Positions 50,736-59,594 of a stretch of 64,000 bases of DNA are shown piece after piece. The notes beneath the pieces were generated by a model. It saw nothing but the letters and a program-made list of their open reading frames with translations. It had not been told where the DNA came from and did no database searches. The translations under genes were made by a program, and so were the position numbers. Numbering within the stretch: position 1 is the stretch's first letter; each line of letters opens with the position of its first letter. This DNA comes from Pseudidiomarina salinarum (GTDB lineage: Bacteria; Pseudomonadota; Gammaproteobacteria; Enterobacterales; Alteromonadaceae), in contig NZ_JPER01000004.1 in assembly GCF_000753715.1 (NCBI RefSeq), positions 274,859-338,858 on the forward strand, given 5' to 3'.

Positions 50736-51553
50736 AATTTTATGTATCCGTCAAAAACGTGCTCGGCCGGACCTGTCATCCGCACGGTTTGTCCTGGCTG
50801 CCAGCGAATCGTCAGATTGCCACCAGGTAACTCCACCTGCACCTGTTCCGCCAGTTTTCCCTGGCGCATCCCAATTACCGCCGCCGCGCAGGCGCCACTA
50901 CCACAGGCCTGCGTTTCACCAACGCCGCGTTCATATACCCGTAACTTAACCCGGTCACGATCTAACACCTGCATAAACCCCACATTAACGCCTTCCGGAA
51001 AGCGCTCATGGGTGGCCAGCAGCTTGCCCAGCGTCGCCACGGGCGCCTCGGCAATATTTTCCGTTTCAATAACGCAGTGCGGATTACCCAGCCCCATAAC
51101 ACCACAAAGCACTGTCTCTTCCTGCTCGCGGATCACGTAAGTCAGTTCTTCTTTATTTGCTTTAAAAGGTACATTCGCCGGTACAAATTCGGGCTCACCC
51201 ATTTCAACGGTGATCTGTCCGTCGCGCTCATGGTGCAGTACCATTTTACCGGCTTTGGTACTCACCCGCAGATGGTTTTTATTACTCAGGCCTTTGAGCC
51301 GGACAAAGAGTGCAAAGCAGCGAGCGCCGTTGCCGCACTGGGCCACTTCAGAGCCATCGGCATTAAAAATCCGATAGTGAAAATCCAGATCCGGGTCATA
51401 GGGCGGTTCCACCAGTAGCAGTTGATCAAAACCAATACCGCGATGACGATCAGCCCACTGACGGATCTGCTCAGGGTTGACGTAAAAGTTCTGGGTGACG
51501 TTATCAATCACCATAAAGTCATTGCCGAGCCCGTGCATTTTGGCAAAATTCAC
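50732..51553 (-). CDS. dapF: Diaminopimelate epimerase DapF
   Basis: A 273-residue cofactor-free racemase of lysine and peptidoglycan synthesis. The two catalytic cysteines are in [10 protein letters not shown] and [11 protein letters not shown]; the N-terminus [17 protein letters not shown] matches the family. A GTG start at 51553 is chosen: GGAG lies 8 nt upstream and the GTG overlaps the lysA stop (GTGA). The longer ORF into lysA is not needed. Product of the preceding gene uses its reaction product. Confidence 0.95.
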   Translation of the reverse strand: MNFAKMHGLGNDFMVIDNVTQNFYVNPEQIRQWADRHRGIGFDQLLLVEPPYDPDLDFHYRIFNADGSEVAQCGNGARCFALFVRLKGLSNKNHLRVSTKAGKMVLHHERDGQITVEMGEPEFVPANVPFKANKEELTYVIREQEETVLCGVMGLGNPHCVIETENIAEAPVATLGKLLATHERFPEGVNVGFMQVLDRDRVKLRVYERGVGETQACGSGACAAAVIGMRQGKLAEQVQVELPGGNLTIRWQPGQTVRMTGPAEHVFDGYIKL

Positions 51554-52800
51554 CGCAGTTTCTCCATCAACTGTTCGCCTTTCCATAAATCTTCGAGCTG
51601 CTCGCGCTGCCGGATCACATGCACATCGCTGCCAGCAACCATAATCTCAGCAGCACGCGGACGGGTGTTGTAATTCGAACTCATAGTAAAACCATAAGCG
51701 CCCGCGTTCATAATAGCCAGCAAGTCGCCTTCCTGCGCCGCCAGATGCCGGGCATGGCCGAAAAAGTCGCCGGTCTCACACACCGGCCCCACCACATCGA
51801 CCAGGTTAGCGTCTTCTGCGCTCTGCTTCACTGGCTGAATCGCATGATACGCCTGATACAGCGCCGGGCGGATCAGATCGTTCATACCGGCATCAACCAG
51901 CAGAAAATTTTTATCTACACCTGGCTTATAATACTCAACCTCAGTGACTAACACCCCGGCATTGCCGACTATGGCCCGCCCCGGTTCCAGCAGCAGCGTC
52001 AGGCCACCGACCGCTTCAGCGCGTTTGCGCAGCGCCTGTAAGTAACCGCTCACATCGGCTGCGTCTTCCTGCTGATAAGGGATGCCAATTCCGCCACCCA
52101 TATCCAGGTGGTCAATTTCAATACCTTGTTCCCGCAACTCCCTGATCAGCGCCAGCATCCGATCGGCAGCATCCAGGAAGGGGCTGACTTTAAGGATTTG
52201 CGAACCAATATGACAATCGAGGCCACACAGAACGATGCCGGGCAGGTTAGCTGCTCGCTCTGCCACGCCCCGCGCATCCTTCATGGCAATACCGAACTTA
52301 TTCGCTTTAAGCCCGGTAGCAATATAAGGGTGGGTTTGCGCGTCAACATCAGGGTTAACCCGCAGCGAAACCGGCGCGCGCACACCTAGTTCCAGCGCCA
52401 CGTCATTGAGCCGTTCGAGTTCGGCCGCCGACTCGACATTGAAGCAGCGGATGTTCTGCTCCAGCGCGTACACCATTTCAGCGCGGCTTTTGCCAACGCC
52501 GGAAAACACCACATCTTCGGCTTTACCACCGGCGGCCAGTACCCGCGCCAGCTCGCCGCCCGAGACAATATCAAAGCCTGCTCCGAGGCTGGCAAGTAGG
52601 TTCAGAATAGCTAGGTTACTATTGGCTTTAACCGCGTAACAGAGTTTGTGCGGTGCCGGCCAGTGGTCCGCGAAGCGCTGCCAGTTAGCGGCAATGGTGG
52701 CATGGGAATAGACATACAAAGGGGTGCCATGGGCGGCCACTAAATCGCGTATCGCGCAGTCTTCTGCGTGGAGCTGTTTATTTCGGTATTCAAACGTCAT
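51550..52800 (-). CDS. lysA: Diaminopimelate decarboxylase LysA
   Basis: A 416-residue PLP enzyme that makes lysine from meso-diaminopimelate. The PLP lysine lies in [13 protein letters not shown], substrate/cofactor sites are [19 protein letters not shown], and the cysteine-glutamate VCETGDFF. The ATG at 52800 ([14 protein letters not shown]) is the family-like start, and lies inside the end of the lptM frame. It overlaps dapF at its 3' end. Confidence 0.95.
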   Translation of the reverse strand: MTFEYRNKQLHAEDCAIRDLVAAHGTPLYVYSHATIAANWQRFADHWPAPHKLCYAVKANSNLAILNLLASLGAGFDIVSGGELARVLAAGGKAEDVVFSGVGKSRAEMVYALEQNIRCFNVESAAELERLNDVALELGVRAPVSLRVNPDVDAQTHPYIATGLKANKFGIAMKDARGVAERAANLPGIVLCGLDCHIGSQILKVSPFLDAADRMLALIRELREQGIEIDHLDMGGGIGIPYQQEDAADVSGYLQALRKRAEAVGGLTLLLEPGRAIVGNAGVLVTEVEYYKPGVDKNFLLVDAGMNDLIRPALYQAYHAIQPVKQSAEDANLVDVVGPVCETGDFFGHARHLAAQEGDLLAIMNAGAYGFTMSSNYNTRPRAAEIMVAGSDVHVIRQREQLEDLWKGEQLMEKLR

Positions 52801-52954
52801 GATGACCCAATTCGATGACCGCAAATTCCACCGTCAGGCCGGTGTTTTTATCTGCTGGCGGAGCAGGTTGCTGCAAGGGTGCTTTCTGGCCACAGGCGAC
52901 CAATCCAAGCGCACCTGCTACAATGATCAGACGCATTACTTTCAGCATAAACAT
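52790..52954 (-). CDS. lptM: Small lipoprotein LptM (YifL)
   Basis: A 54-residue lipoprotein frame: ATG at 52954, positively charged and hydrophobic leader (VMRLIIVAGALGLVAC), lipobox LVAC, then GQKAPLQQPAPPADKN, the start seen in LptM/YifL, which helps oxidation of the LPS translocon LptD. Stop overlaps the first codons of lysA. ATGs at 52948 and 52936 are alternatives; the charged leader suits any of them. The placement lptM-lysA-dapF is conserved. Confidence 0.85.
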   Translation of the reverse strand: MFMLKVMRLIIVAGALGLVACGQKAPLQQPAPPADKNTGLTVEFAVIELGHHDV

Positions 52955-53042
52955 CGGTAAACTGTACCTATAGTGATTTGCAAATTAAACCATGCGCCTA
53001 TCATCGCATTGCGGCGCACAAATGTCATTATCAGGAGTAGAC

Positions 53043-53369
53043 ATGCAAGAGCAGGAATATCATGAACTGGCCGAAGCGACCATCCTTGCCATTGAAGAAG
53101 CGGTAGAGGGGTGCGGCGTCGATATCGATTGCGAATCCGGTGGCGACATTCTTGAACTGACGTTCACGAACGGCACTAAGATGGTGATCAATAAACAACC
53201 GCCTTTGCATCAGCTCTGGGTAGCGACCAAATTTAATGGCCACCACTTTGAGTACCGCGATGGGGTGTGGATTGACAACCGCACCGGCGCCGAGCTGTGG
53301 GCCTTACTGAGCGAAGCCGCTAGTAAGCAGGCAGGCACCGACATCACCTTGCGACCGGAGCAGGCATGA
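53043..53369 (+). CDS. cyaY: Iron-sulfur assembly protein CyaY (bacterial frataxin)
   Basis: A 108-residue frataxin. The ATG at 53043 has AGGAG upstream. Acidic first helix [18 protein letters not shown] and beta-sheet residues [23 protein letters not shown] and [13 protein letters not shown] are family-typical. It is divergent from lptM-lysA and its stop overlaps the hemC start by 4 nt, so it is coupled to haem synthesis here rather than standing alone. Confidence 0.94.
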   Translation: MQEQEYHELAEATILAIEEAVEGCGVDIDCESGGDILELTFTNGTKMVINKQPPLHQLWVATKFNGHHFEYRDGVWIDNRTGAELWALLSEAASKQAGTDITLRPEQA

Positions 53370-54307
53370 CCCGGACTTTACGTATAGCAACACGCAAGAG
53401 CATGCTGGCCATGTGGCAGGCCGAACACATTAAAGCGCGGCTGGAAGCGCTGCACAAAGATTTACATGTCGACCTGGTACCCATGAGTACCCGCGGCGAT
53501 GTCATTCTCGATACCCCGCTGGCCAAGATTGGCGGTAAGGGCCTCTTCGTTAAAGAGCTCGAGGTAGCCATGCTCGAGGGTCGTGCTGATTTAGCCGTGC
53601 ATTCAATGAAAGATTTGCCGGTGGAGTTTCCGCCGGGGCTGGAGCTATTCGGGATCTGCGAGCGTGAAGACCCTCGCGATGCGTTTGTCTCCAACCGCTA
53701 TAAATCGTTGGATGAGTTACCTGAAGATGCGGTAGTGGGCACCTGCAGCCTGCGCCGCAAATGCCAGATCCTGGCGCAGTTTCCGCATTTACAGATCGCT
53801 GATTTGCGCGGCAATGTGCAGACCCGTCTGCGCAAGCTTGATGACGGCGAATTCGACGCCATTATTCTGGCGACCGCCGGGCTGGTGCGGCTCGATCTCG
53901 GTCAGCGTATTCGCCAGCGGCTGCCGGTAGATATCTCACTGCCCGCCAACGGGCAGGGGGTGCTGGGTATTGAGTGCCGCACTGATGATGAGTCGACCAA
54001 AGCTTTGCTCAAGCCCTTAATCTGCAACGATACCCGCAGTTGCGTGCTGGCTGAACGCTCGATGAATCGCCGGTTGCAGGGCGGCTGCCAGGTTCCCATT
54101 GGGGCCTATGCGGAACTGCATGGCGACACTATTCATTTGCGCGGCCTGGTAGGCCGGCCCGATGGTAGTGAGATTATTCAAGGGGATATCCGCGGCCCAC
54201 GTGAGCAGGCCGAAGCACTGGGTATTGAACTGGCGGACTATCTGCTGTCACGCGGCGCCGGCAAAATCCTCACTGATGTGTACGCGGATCAGGAACTGCA
54301 TTCATGA
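53366..54307 (+). CDS. hemC: Porphobilinogen deaminase HemC
   Basis: A 313-residue enzyme that makes hydroxymethylbilane. Conserved blocks are [46 protein letters not shown] and the dipyrromethane cysteine in [13 protein letters not shown] near residue 243. Length matches E. coli (313). Start overlaps cyaY by 4 nt and stop overlaps hemD by 4 nt. Confidence 0.96.
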   Translation: MTRTLRIATRKSMLAMWQAEHIKARLEALHKDLHVDLVPMSTRGDVILDTPLAKIGGKGLFVKELEVAMLEGRADLAVHSMKDLPVEFPPGLELFGICEREDPRDAFVSNRYKSLDELPEDAVVGTCSLRRKCQILAQFPHLQIADLRGNVQTRLRKLDDGEFDAIILATAGLVRLDLGQRIRQRLPVDISLPANGQGVLGIECRTDDESTKALLKPLICNDTRSCVLAERSMNRRLQGGCQVPIGAYAELHGDTIHLRGLVGRPDGSEIIQGDIRGPREQAEALGIELADYLLSRGAGKILTDVYADQELHS

Positions 54308-55098
54308 ACAAAGTGCTGATCCTGCGCCCGGCTGACCAGGCTGCTGAACTTCAGCAGATGTTGCAGCACCGTGCCAGTGATCAGCAGTATCAGTTACAAA
54401 CCGAAGCGGCCAGCATGGTGGCGATCCGCGGCTATGATGATCCTAATCATAGTCTCACCGAAATCTTATCGGCAAGCTGGGACGCAGCGCTGATGGTCAG
54501 TGTGAATGCCGCTACTTACTTTGAGCAACAAGCGCGGGAGTGGGCGTCAGAACTGCCAATGCCCGCCGCGCGCTGGTACGCCGTCGGGCCCACCAGCGCC
54601 CGCGCCATCAAAGCTGTGGTCGGTCGGCCCGTAACCTGCCCGTGGCGCCGGCATAACAGTGATTCGCTGCTGGCCCTACCGGAATTGCAGCAGATCGCCG
54701 GGCAGCGCTGGTTGCTGGTGCGCGGCCATGGTGGTCGTGAGCTCCTGGCTGATACCTTGCGTGCCCGCGGCGCAGAAGTGACTTACCTGGAAGTTTACCA
54801 ACGGCAGCCGCAAGCGGTTGCGCCAGCCACCATGGAACGCTGGCAACAGGAGATCAGGGGGATTATGGTCAGCAGTGCTGAACAGCTTGGCTATTTTCTT
54901 GCCGCCGTACCCAAAGAGGCGCTAAGCTGGCTAACATCGTGTTATTGGGTAGTAGCCAGTTCGCGGCTGGCCGACTTGATGCCTTCGGCTATTCGCGCCC
55001 GGGCCGTTATTGCAGATAGTGCTGCTTCTTTTGCTATGGCCGAGGCGTGGCAGCAGGCCATCATGAAATTTAAGGAAGAAACCGACAATGACAACTGA
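54304..55098 (+). CDS. hemD: Uroporphyrinogen-III synthase HemD
   Basis: A 264-residue protein that closes hydroxymethylbilane to uroporphyrinogen III. This family is poorly conserved; support comes from position after hemC, the typical length, and segments [51 protein letters not shown] and [13 protein letters not shown]. Stop overlaps the hemX start by 11 nt. Confidence 0.9.
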   Translation: MNKVLILRPADQAAELQQMLQHRASDQQYQLQTEAASMVAIRGYDDPNHSLTEILSASWDAALMVSVNAATYFEQQAREWASELPMPAARWYAVGPTSARAIKAVVGRPVTCPWRRHNSDSLLALPELQQIAGQRWLLVRGHGGRELLADTLRARGAEVTYLEVYQRQPQAVAPATMERWQQEIRGIMVSSAEQLGYFLAAVPKEALSWLTSCYWVVASSRLADLMPSAIRARAVIADSAASFAMAEAWQQAIMKFKEETDNDN

Positions 55099-56239
55099 TG
55101 CAGAAAAAAATAAAGAAAAAGCCCCCCAAAGTAAGCCCGTTACGCCCAAGGGCCCTAAACCCAGCGACGCGAGCAATAAAAAGGCGCCGGCGAAGCAGCA
55201 GCGTCGGGGCGGCTATCTGGGCTGGTTATTACTCGTTATTGTAATCGCACTAGTCAGCGCCTTGGCCTGGTATGGCTACCGCTACTGGCTGCCAAACTAT
55301 CAACTGCAGACAGCGACGCTGGAAGCGCGTCAGACCGACCTTGAGAATCAGCTGGAAACGATAGAAGAAAAGCTGGACAAGCAGCAGGAGCAAAGCCGGC
55401 AGCATGTGCGCCAGCAATTAGACCAGTTCTCCGGCGTGCTGAATTCCTATCTGCAAGAGCAGAAGCAGCGGGTGAACGACTACCAGCAAGCCGTGCAGTC
55501 GGTACAAGCCGAGTTAGCGGCGCTGGATATTTCTCAGGAAACCGACTGGCGGGTACTCGAAGCCCGCAATCTGACCGACCGCGCCGCTATCAAGCTATGG
55601 ATTGATCAGGATCCAAAAGCGGCGCTCGAACTGCTAAAGCTCGCGGAATCACATCTGGCAGCACTGGATAATCCAGCCCATCAGTCCGCCCTGCAGGCCC
55701 TGGCGGATGACATCATGCTACTGCGCAGTTTGCCTGAAGCAAAGCAGTATGACGCAGCAATGCAGTTAAACAGTTTGTACGCTCAGTTGCAGGACGCCAA
55801 CTGGCATCAGCGCCAGGCTGGCCGGGATGCCGACGGCGCGACTGACGCCACCGCGAGTAACTGGCGCGAACGCCTGCAGCAACGGGCCAGTACTCTTATG
55901 AATCAACTGGTGCGGGTGCAATATCGTGACAAGCCTATCGAACCTATGCTTTCTGACAGTTATATCGAACTTGTGCAGCAACGCACCCTGTTACAGTTGC
56001 AACTGGCGCAACAAGCGGCGCTTACCGGGCGCCAGGCGCTCTACGAGGCAAGTATCGATACCGCTCTGGAACTGCTGGAGGAAACCGGCGACCCGGAGCA
56101 AGGCGGGCTGCAGTTTGCCCGCAACGAGTTAACCAAACTTCGTGATCTGGTGCTGCAGCCTGACTATCCTGAAGAGCTTAAATCGCCCGCCCTCCTGAAC
56201 CGCCTCGCCAACCAAATCACTGCGGGGGTTGCTGAATGA
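55088..56239 (+). CDS. hemX: HemX, membrane-anchored uroporphyrinogen-operon protein
   Basis: A 383-residue protein with a lysine/proline-rich cytoplasmic start, a single membrane helix (GWLLLVIVIALVSALAWYGY) near residues 45-64, then a periplasmic coiled coil (TLEARQTDLENQLETIEEKL) and a helical C-terminal domain with DWRVLEARNLTDRAAIKLW. It is a HemX family member, often misnamed methyltransferase. Function is not defined. Its stop overlaps hemY by 4 nt. Confidence 0.9.
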   Translation: MTTDAEKNKEKAPQSKPVTPKGPKPSDASNKKAPAKQQRRGGYLGWLLLVIVIALVSALAWYGYRYWLPNYQLQTATLEARQTDLENQLETIEEKLDKQQEQSRQHVRQQLDQFSGVLNSYLQEQKQRVNDYQQAVQSVQAELAALDISQETDWRVLEARNLTDRAAIKLWIDQDPKAALELLKLAESHLAALDNPAHQSALQALADDIMLLRSLPEAKQYDAAMQLNSLYAQLQDANWHQRQAGRDADGATDATASNWRERLQQRASTLMNQLVRVQYRDKPIEPMLSDSYIELVQQRTLLQLQLAQQAALTGRQALYEASIDTALELLEETGDPEQGGLQFARNELTKLRDLVLQPDYPEELKSPALLNRLANQITAGVAE

Positions 56240-57390
56240 AAACAGCATTGATCCTGGTTCTGTTACTGGCCGCTGGCCTGCTGCTGGGCCCACTGTGGTC
56301 GGGTAATACCGGCTATGTGTTGATCGCTATTGGCCACCTGACCATCGAAACGAGTCTGGTTGCTGCCGCCATTTTCCTGGTGATCGCGGTGATCCTGCTG
56401 CGCTTTATTCTAGGCCTTATCATGCGCCTGGTGCGCAGCACACGCTGGGGCGTCCGCTGGTTTGGCAAGCGCCGCCAGGCCAAAGCGCAGCAGGCATTTG
56501 ATGATGGCGTCCGGCAATTGCTAAACGGCGACTACCGCGCCGCGTCAGCCGCTTTTAACCGTAGCTGGCAGCTGGACCATCATGCCGTTACGGCCATGCT
56601 CGCGGGGTATGCCGCGCAACATATTGGCGAACTTGGCCAGGCCCGCGACTGGCTGGCTCGCTCTGAGCAGGCCGATAAATTACAGCTCTCCGAGACCCTG
56701 ATGACCTTGCGGGCCGAGCCGGAACAGGCTGCGCGACGCACCGAACTGCTGGAAAAACTAACCAAAGAATACCCTCAGCATCCACAGCTACTGCGCCTGG
56801 CTATTGACGCTTATGTGCGGTTGCATCGTTGGCAGGAGGTGCTCAGGCTACTGCCGGCCGCCGAGCGGCTACAGCTGTTCAATACCACGGAATATCAGCA
56901 GTTGGTCGAGCGCGCTCATCATCAGCTGATGCTGGAAGCGGGACGTTCTGGCTCTGATCAGTTGCATCAGTACTGGCGTGGTCTGAGTCGTGAGCAGCGG
57001 CGCTTTGCCCCGATTCGCCGGGCCTACCTGGCAGCACTGATCAATTTCGGACACACTGAAGCGGCCGGCAAGGTTGCGGCGCGCGGCTTAAAACGGGGCG
57101 ATCTGAAACTGGCCCACCTCATTGATGGCGAATTATTAGTACCGGGTACCGAATTGCAGGAATGGATTCAGGACACGCTTAAACGCAAGCCCGATGACGC
57201 CATGGCGCTACAGGCACTCGGTCAGTTATCGCTGCTGACGAAAGACTACTCACTGGCGCAGCGGGCATTAAGAAAAGCCGCTGATGTCGCGCCATCACGG
57301 CGGGTTTATCTGGATTTAGCGCAGGCATACAGCGCCCAGGGTGACCCGGTCAATGCCGTTAAAGCCTATCAGCAGGCACTGCGGGAGTAA
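56236..57390 (+). CDS. hemY: HemY, TPR membrane protein of the hemCDXY operon
   Basis: A 384-residue protein with two N-terminal membrane helices (about 3-22 and 40-63) and tetratricopeptide-like repeats in the remainder (for example QALGQLSLLTKDYSLAQRAL, VYLDLAQAYSAQGDP). It is not the protoporphyrinogen oxidase also called HemY in Bacillus. Role in haem synthesis is unproven. A hairpin overlaps its stop codon. Confidence 0.92.
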   Translation: MKTALILVLLLAAGLLLGPLWSGNTGYVLIAIGHLTIETSLVAAAIFLVIAVILLRFILGLIMRLVRSTRWGVRWFGKRRQAKAQQAFDDGVRQLLNGDYRAASAAFNRSWQLDHHAVTAMLAGYAAQHIGELGQARDWLARSEQADKLQLSETLMTLRAEPEQAARRTELLEKLTKEYPQHPQLLRLAIDAYVRLHRWQEVLRLLPAAERLQLFNTTEYQQLVERAHHQLMLEAGRSGSDQLHQYWRGLSREQRRFAPIRRAYLAALINFGHTEAAGKVAARGLKRGDLKLAHLIDGELLVPGTELQEWIQDTLKRKPDDAMALQALGQLSLLTKDYSLAQRALRKAADVAPSRRVYLDLAQAYSAQGDPVNAVKAYQQALRE

Positions 57391-57399
57391 CCCGCAGTG
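57377..57399 (+). terminator. Hairpin at the end of the cyaY-hemY operon
   Basis: CACTGCGGG and CCCGCAGTG pair perfectly over 9 bp; the 5-nt loop contains the hemY stop codon. The sequence after it is only mildly T-rich, and a second small hairpin follows at 57415-57428. It separates convergent hemY and the YceI gene. Confidence 0.55.
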
Positions 57400-57420
57400 C
57401 TGTTGATAGTGGTCGTCAGT

Positions 57421-57996
57421 TTACTGACGGATGCCTTCGATAGATAAAAAGATCTCGACGGTTTCAGCCGCCGGACCCAGGTCATAGTTGATACCAAAGT
57501 CGGCCGGTGCGAAGGTAATAGCACCCTCAAAGCCACGACGGTAACCACCCCATGGATCAGGGCCAGCACCAATTTCGCTCACATTAATGGCAACTTCTTT
57601 GGTGGTGCCATGCAAGGTAAAATCACCGACCAATACGCCGGTACCATCACCGTTCGCGACATAACTGGTTGATTCAAACTGCGCCCGCGGGAATTCACTG
57701 ACATTCAGGAAATCTTGACTACGCAGGTGTTTGTCGCGCTCAGCATGATTACTATCGATACTGGCAACATCAATAACGACAGATACTTTTGCCGCTTCCG
57801 GGTTCGCTTCATCGTAGCTGAAAGTGCCTTCAAAATCGTTAAAGCGTCCTAACAGCCAGCTATAGCCAAGATGGCTTATCTTGAACTGGATAAATGCATG
57901 CGCACCTTCAGTATCAATCACATAGTCGTCAGCCTGTGCTGCAGTGGTGCCTAATAATGCCGCTGAAACCAACGATGCTAGTAATAATTTCTTCAT
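57421..57996 (-). CDS. YceI-family periplasmic lipid-binding protein
   Basis: A 191-residue protein with a signal peptide (MKKLLLASLVSAALLGTTAAQA). The mature part is a YceI lipocalin-like barrel that binds polyisoprenoids: TEGAHAFIQFKISHLGYSWL, SHLGYS and FNVSEFPRAQFES-type segments. It lies 21 nt after the cytochrome b561 gene on the same strand, an association common for YceI and CybB-type proteins that suggests a quinone-related role. Confidence 0.92.
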   Translation of the reverse strand: MKKLLLASLVSAALLGTTAAQADDYVIDTEGAHAFIQFKISHLGYSWLLGRFNDFEGTFSYDEANPEAAKVSVVIDVASIDSNHAERDKHLRSQDFLNVSEFPRAQFESTSYVANGDGTGVLVGDFTLHGTTKEVAINVSEIGAGPDPWGGYRRGFEGAITFAPADFGINYDLGPAAETVEIFLSIEGIRQ

Positions 57997-58017
57997 CTTT
58001 TATCTCCTGTCAGAGGG

Positions 58018-58566
58018 TTATTTTTGCGGTTTAAGCATACGCTTCAGCGTGTCATGCTTATCCCAGAAATGATGTTTTAACGCCATCAGGGCGTGGCCCC
58101 CGGCTAAAATCACTAAGGCCAATGCCGAATACCAGTGCACTTCACCGGCCAAATTTTCCTGCGCCGGGATACTGGTGATAAGAGCCGGCACGGTGAACCA
58201 GTCAAATACCGAAATGCCACGTCCGTCAGCGGTTGAGATCAGATAACCACTTAGCATGGTCAGCAGTAACAGTGCATACAACAGCCAGTGACCCAGCCGG
58301 GCGCCAACGCGCTCAAAACGACTGCCGCTGAGTGTCGGCGTTGGGTTTGCAAACCGCCAGAGAACACGGACCAAAGTCAGGATCAACAGCAGCATGCCAA
58401 AGGATTTATGCCACCAGGGTCCCAGCCGGTACCATGGATCGTAATAGCCTAAAGTTAGCATCCAGTAGCCAAGCGCAAACAAGCCTATGACTACCAGCGC
58501 AGAGATCCAGTGGATCAATATGGACAACCATCCATAACTACGTTTGTTATCAGTGATCACGATCAA
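58018..58566 (-). CDS. Cytochrome b561 family protein
   Basis: A 182-residue membrane cytochrome with four hydrophobic helices. Haem histidines are likely in LIHWISALVVIG, WHKSFGMLLLILTLVRVLWR and HWYSALALVILAGGHALMALKHHF. The frame begins with a TTG at 58566 preceded by AGGA; a GTG two codons on is the alternative. The start region reads TTGATCGTGATCAC, one base from an FNR box. It precedes yceI in one operon. Confidence 0.9.
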   Translation of the reverse strand: MIVITDNKRSYGWLSILIHWISALVVIGLFALGYWMLTLGYYDPWYRLGPWWHKSFGMLLLILTLVRVLWRFANPTPTLSGSRFERVGARLGHWLLYALLLLTMLSGYLISTADGRGISVFDWFTVPALITSIPAQENLAGEVHWYSALALVILAGGHALMALKHHFWDKHDTLKRMLKPQK

Positions 58567-58760
58567 AAAATCCTGTCCCCTATATGTACATCCGCCAGTT
58601 TATCTGAATTAATTGGGAAGAATAGTGGTATTAGTTGCATTATAAGTTCTAATAAATCGAAATATAGACGGCTGTTTTATTTTTTTTTGCGCCTCCGGCT
58701 TACAATTAAACCCATAATAGATAGTATGCGTAATTAATTACGGAGTAACATCAAAGGAAG

Positions 58761-59531
58761 ATGCTGCACTTGAATTCAATAAAACAATTGCCAAATGGCG
58801 AATTACCACCATCATCGAGCGACCAAAACTACCTGCTCGGCGCCTTACCCGATGATGTGAAAGCCCGGCTGGCTCCCCATCTTGAGCTGGTTAAGTTGCC
58901 GTTGGGGAAATCTTTATATGAATCTGGCGATCAGCTTAAATATGTTATTTTTCCCACTAATTCGATCATTTCACTAGTTTACGTGATGGAAAACGGCGAT
59001 TCTGCAGAGATTTCCGTTATTGGTAATGACGGCATACTTGGGACCGCAATCTTTCTTGGCGGGGGGAGTACACCGCACCGGGCGGTAGTCCAGAGTGAAG
59101 GCAGTGCCTATCAGTTACCGGCGCATGTGCTCCGAGAAGAATTTAAACATCACAGTAAGCTGCATGAGCTGTTGCTGCGTTATACCCTGTCGCTGATGAC
59201 ACAAATGGCCCAGACCGCGGTCTGTAACCGGCACCACTCGGTCGATCAGCAATTATGCCGCTGGTTATTATTGTCGTTAGATCGCATTCCTTCCAATGTG
59301 CTGACCATGACGCAGGAACTCATCGCCAACATGCTGGGGGTTCGCCGTGAAGGTGTATCGGTGGCTGCGGGGAAACTGCAAAAACTCGGCGTTATTGAAT
59401 ATCAGCGCGGCAGAATGGTGGTATTAGATCGCGCAAAACTCGAAAAGCTAAGTTGTGAATGTTACCAGGTGGTGAAAACCGAATGTGATCGCCTGCTGGA
59501 TTACCTGCCAGATAACAACCATCCCCGGTAG
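58761..59531 (+). CDS. CRP/FNR-family transcriptional regulator
   Basis: A 256-residue regulator. The cyclic-nucleotide-like domain runs about 30-150 (KSLYESGDQLKYVIFPTNSI, SVIGNDGILGTAIFLGG) and a winged helix-turn-helix about 165-225 (MTQELIANMLGVRREGVSVA). No FNR-type N-terminal cysteine cluster is present, so it is not an iron-sulfur oxygen sensor; ligand unknown. The ATG at 58761 is very close to AAGGA, so a TTG at 58770 with better spacing may be the true start. It stands alone downstream of an AT-rich gap. Confidence 0.85.
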   Translation: MLHLNSIKQLPNGELPPSSSDQNYLLGALPDDVKARLAPHLELVKLPLGKSLYESGDQLKYVIFPTNSIISLVYVMENGDSAEISVIGNDGILGTAIFLGGGSTPHRAVVQSEGSAYQLPAHVLREEFKHHSKLHELLLRYTLSLMTQMAQTAVCNRHHSVDQQLCRWLLLSLDRIPSNVLTMTQELIANMLGVRREGVSVAAGKLQKLGVIEYQRGRMVVLDRAKLEKLSCECYQVVKTECDRLLDYLPDNNHPR

Positions 59532-59541
59532 CGCAAAAAAA

Positions 59542-59576
59542 AACGTGCGCCTGACAGAATCTGCCAGACGCACGTT
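59542..59576. terminator. Bidirectional terminator between CRP-family gene and ompA-like gene
   Basis: AACGTGCGCCTGACAG and CTGCCAGACGCACGTT form 16-nt arms with two imperfect pairs and a 3-nt loop. A run of nine A precedes it on the plus strand, which is a T-run on the minus strand, so it fits especially the minus-strand ompA-like gene whose stop is 19 nt away. Confidence 0.8.
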
Positions 59577-59594
59577 GGTTATCTTCACTTCAAA

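Noticed and set aside
50304..51140. 278-codon open frame on the plus strand
   Set aside because: It is antisense to the DUF484 gene and dapF, both well supported, and its composition looks like a shadow frame.
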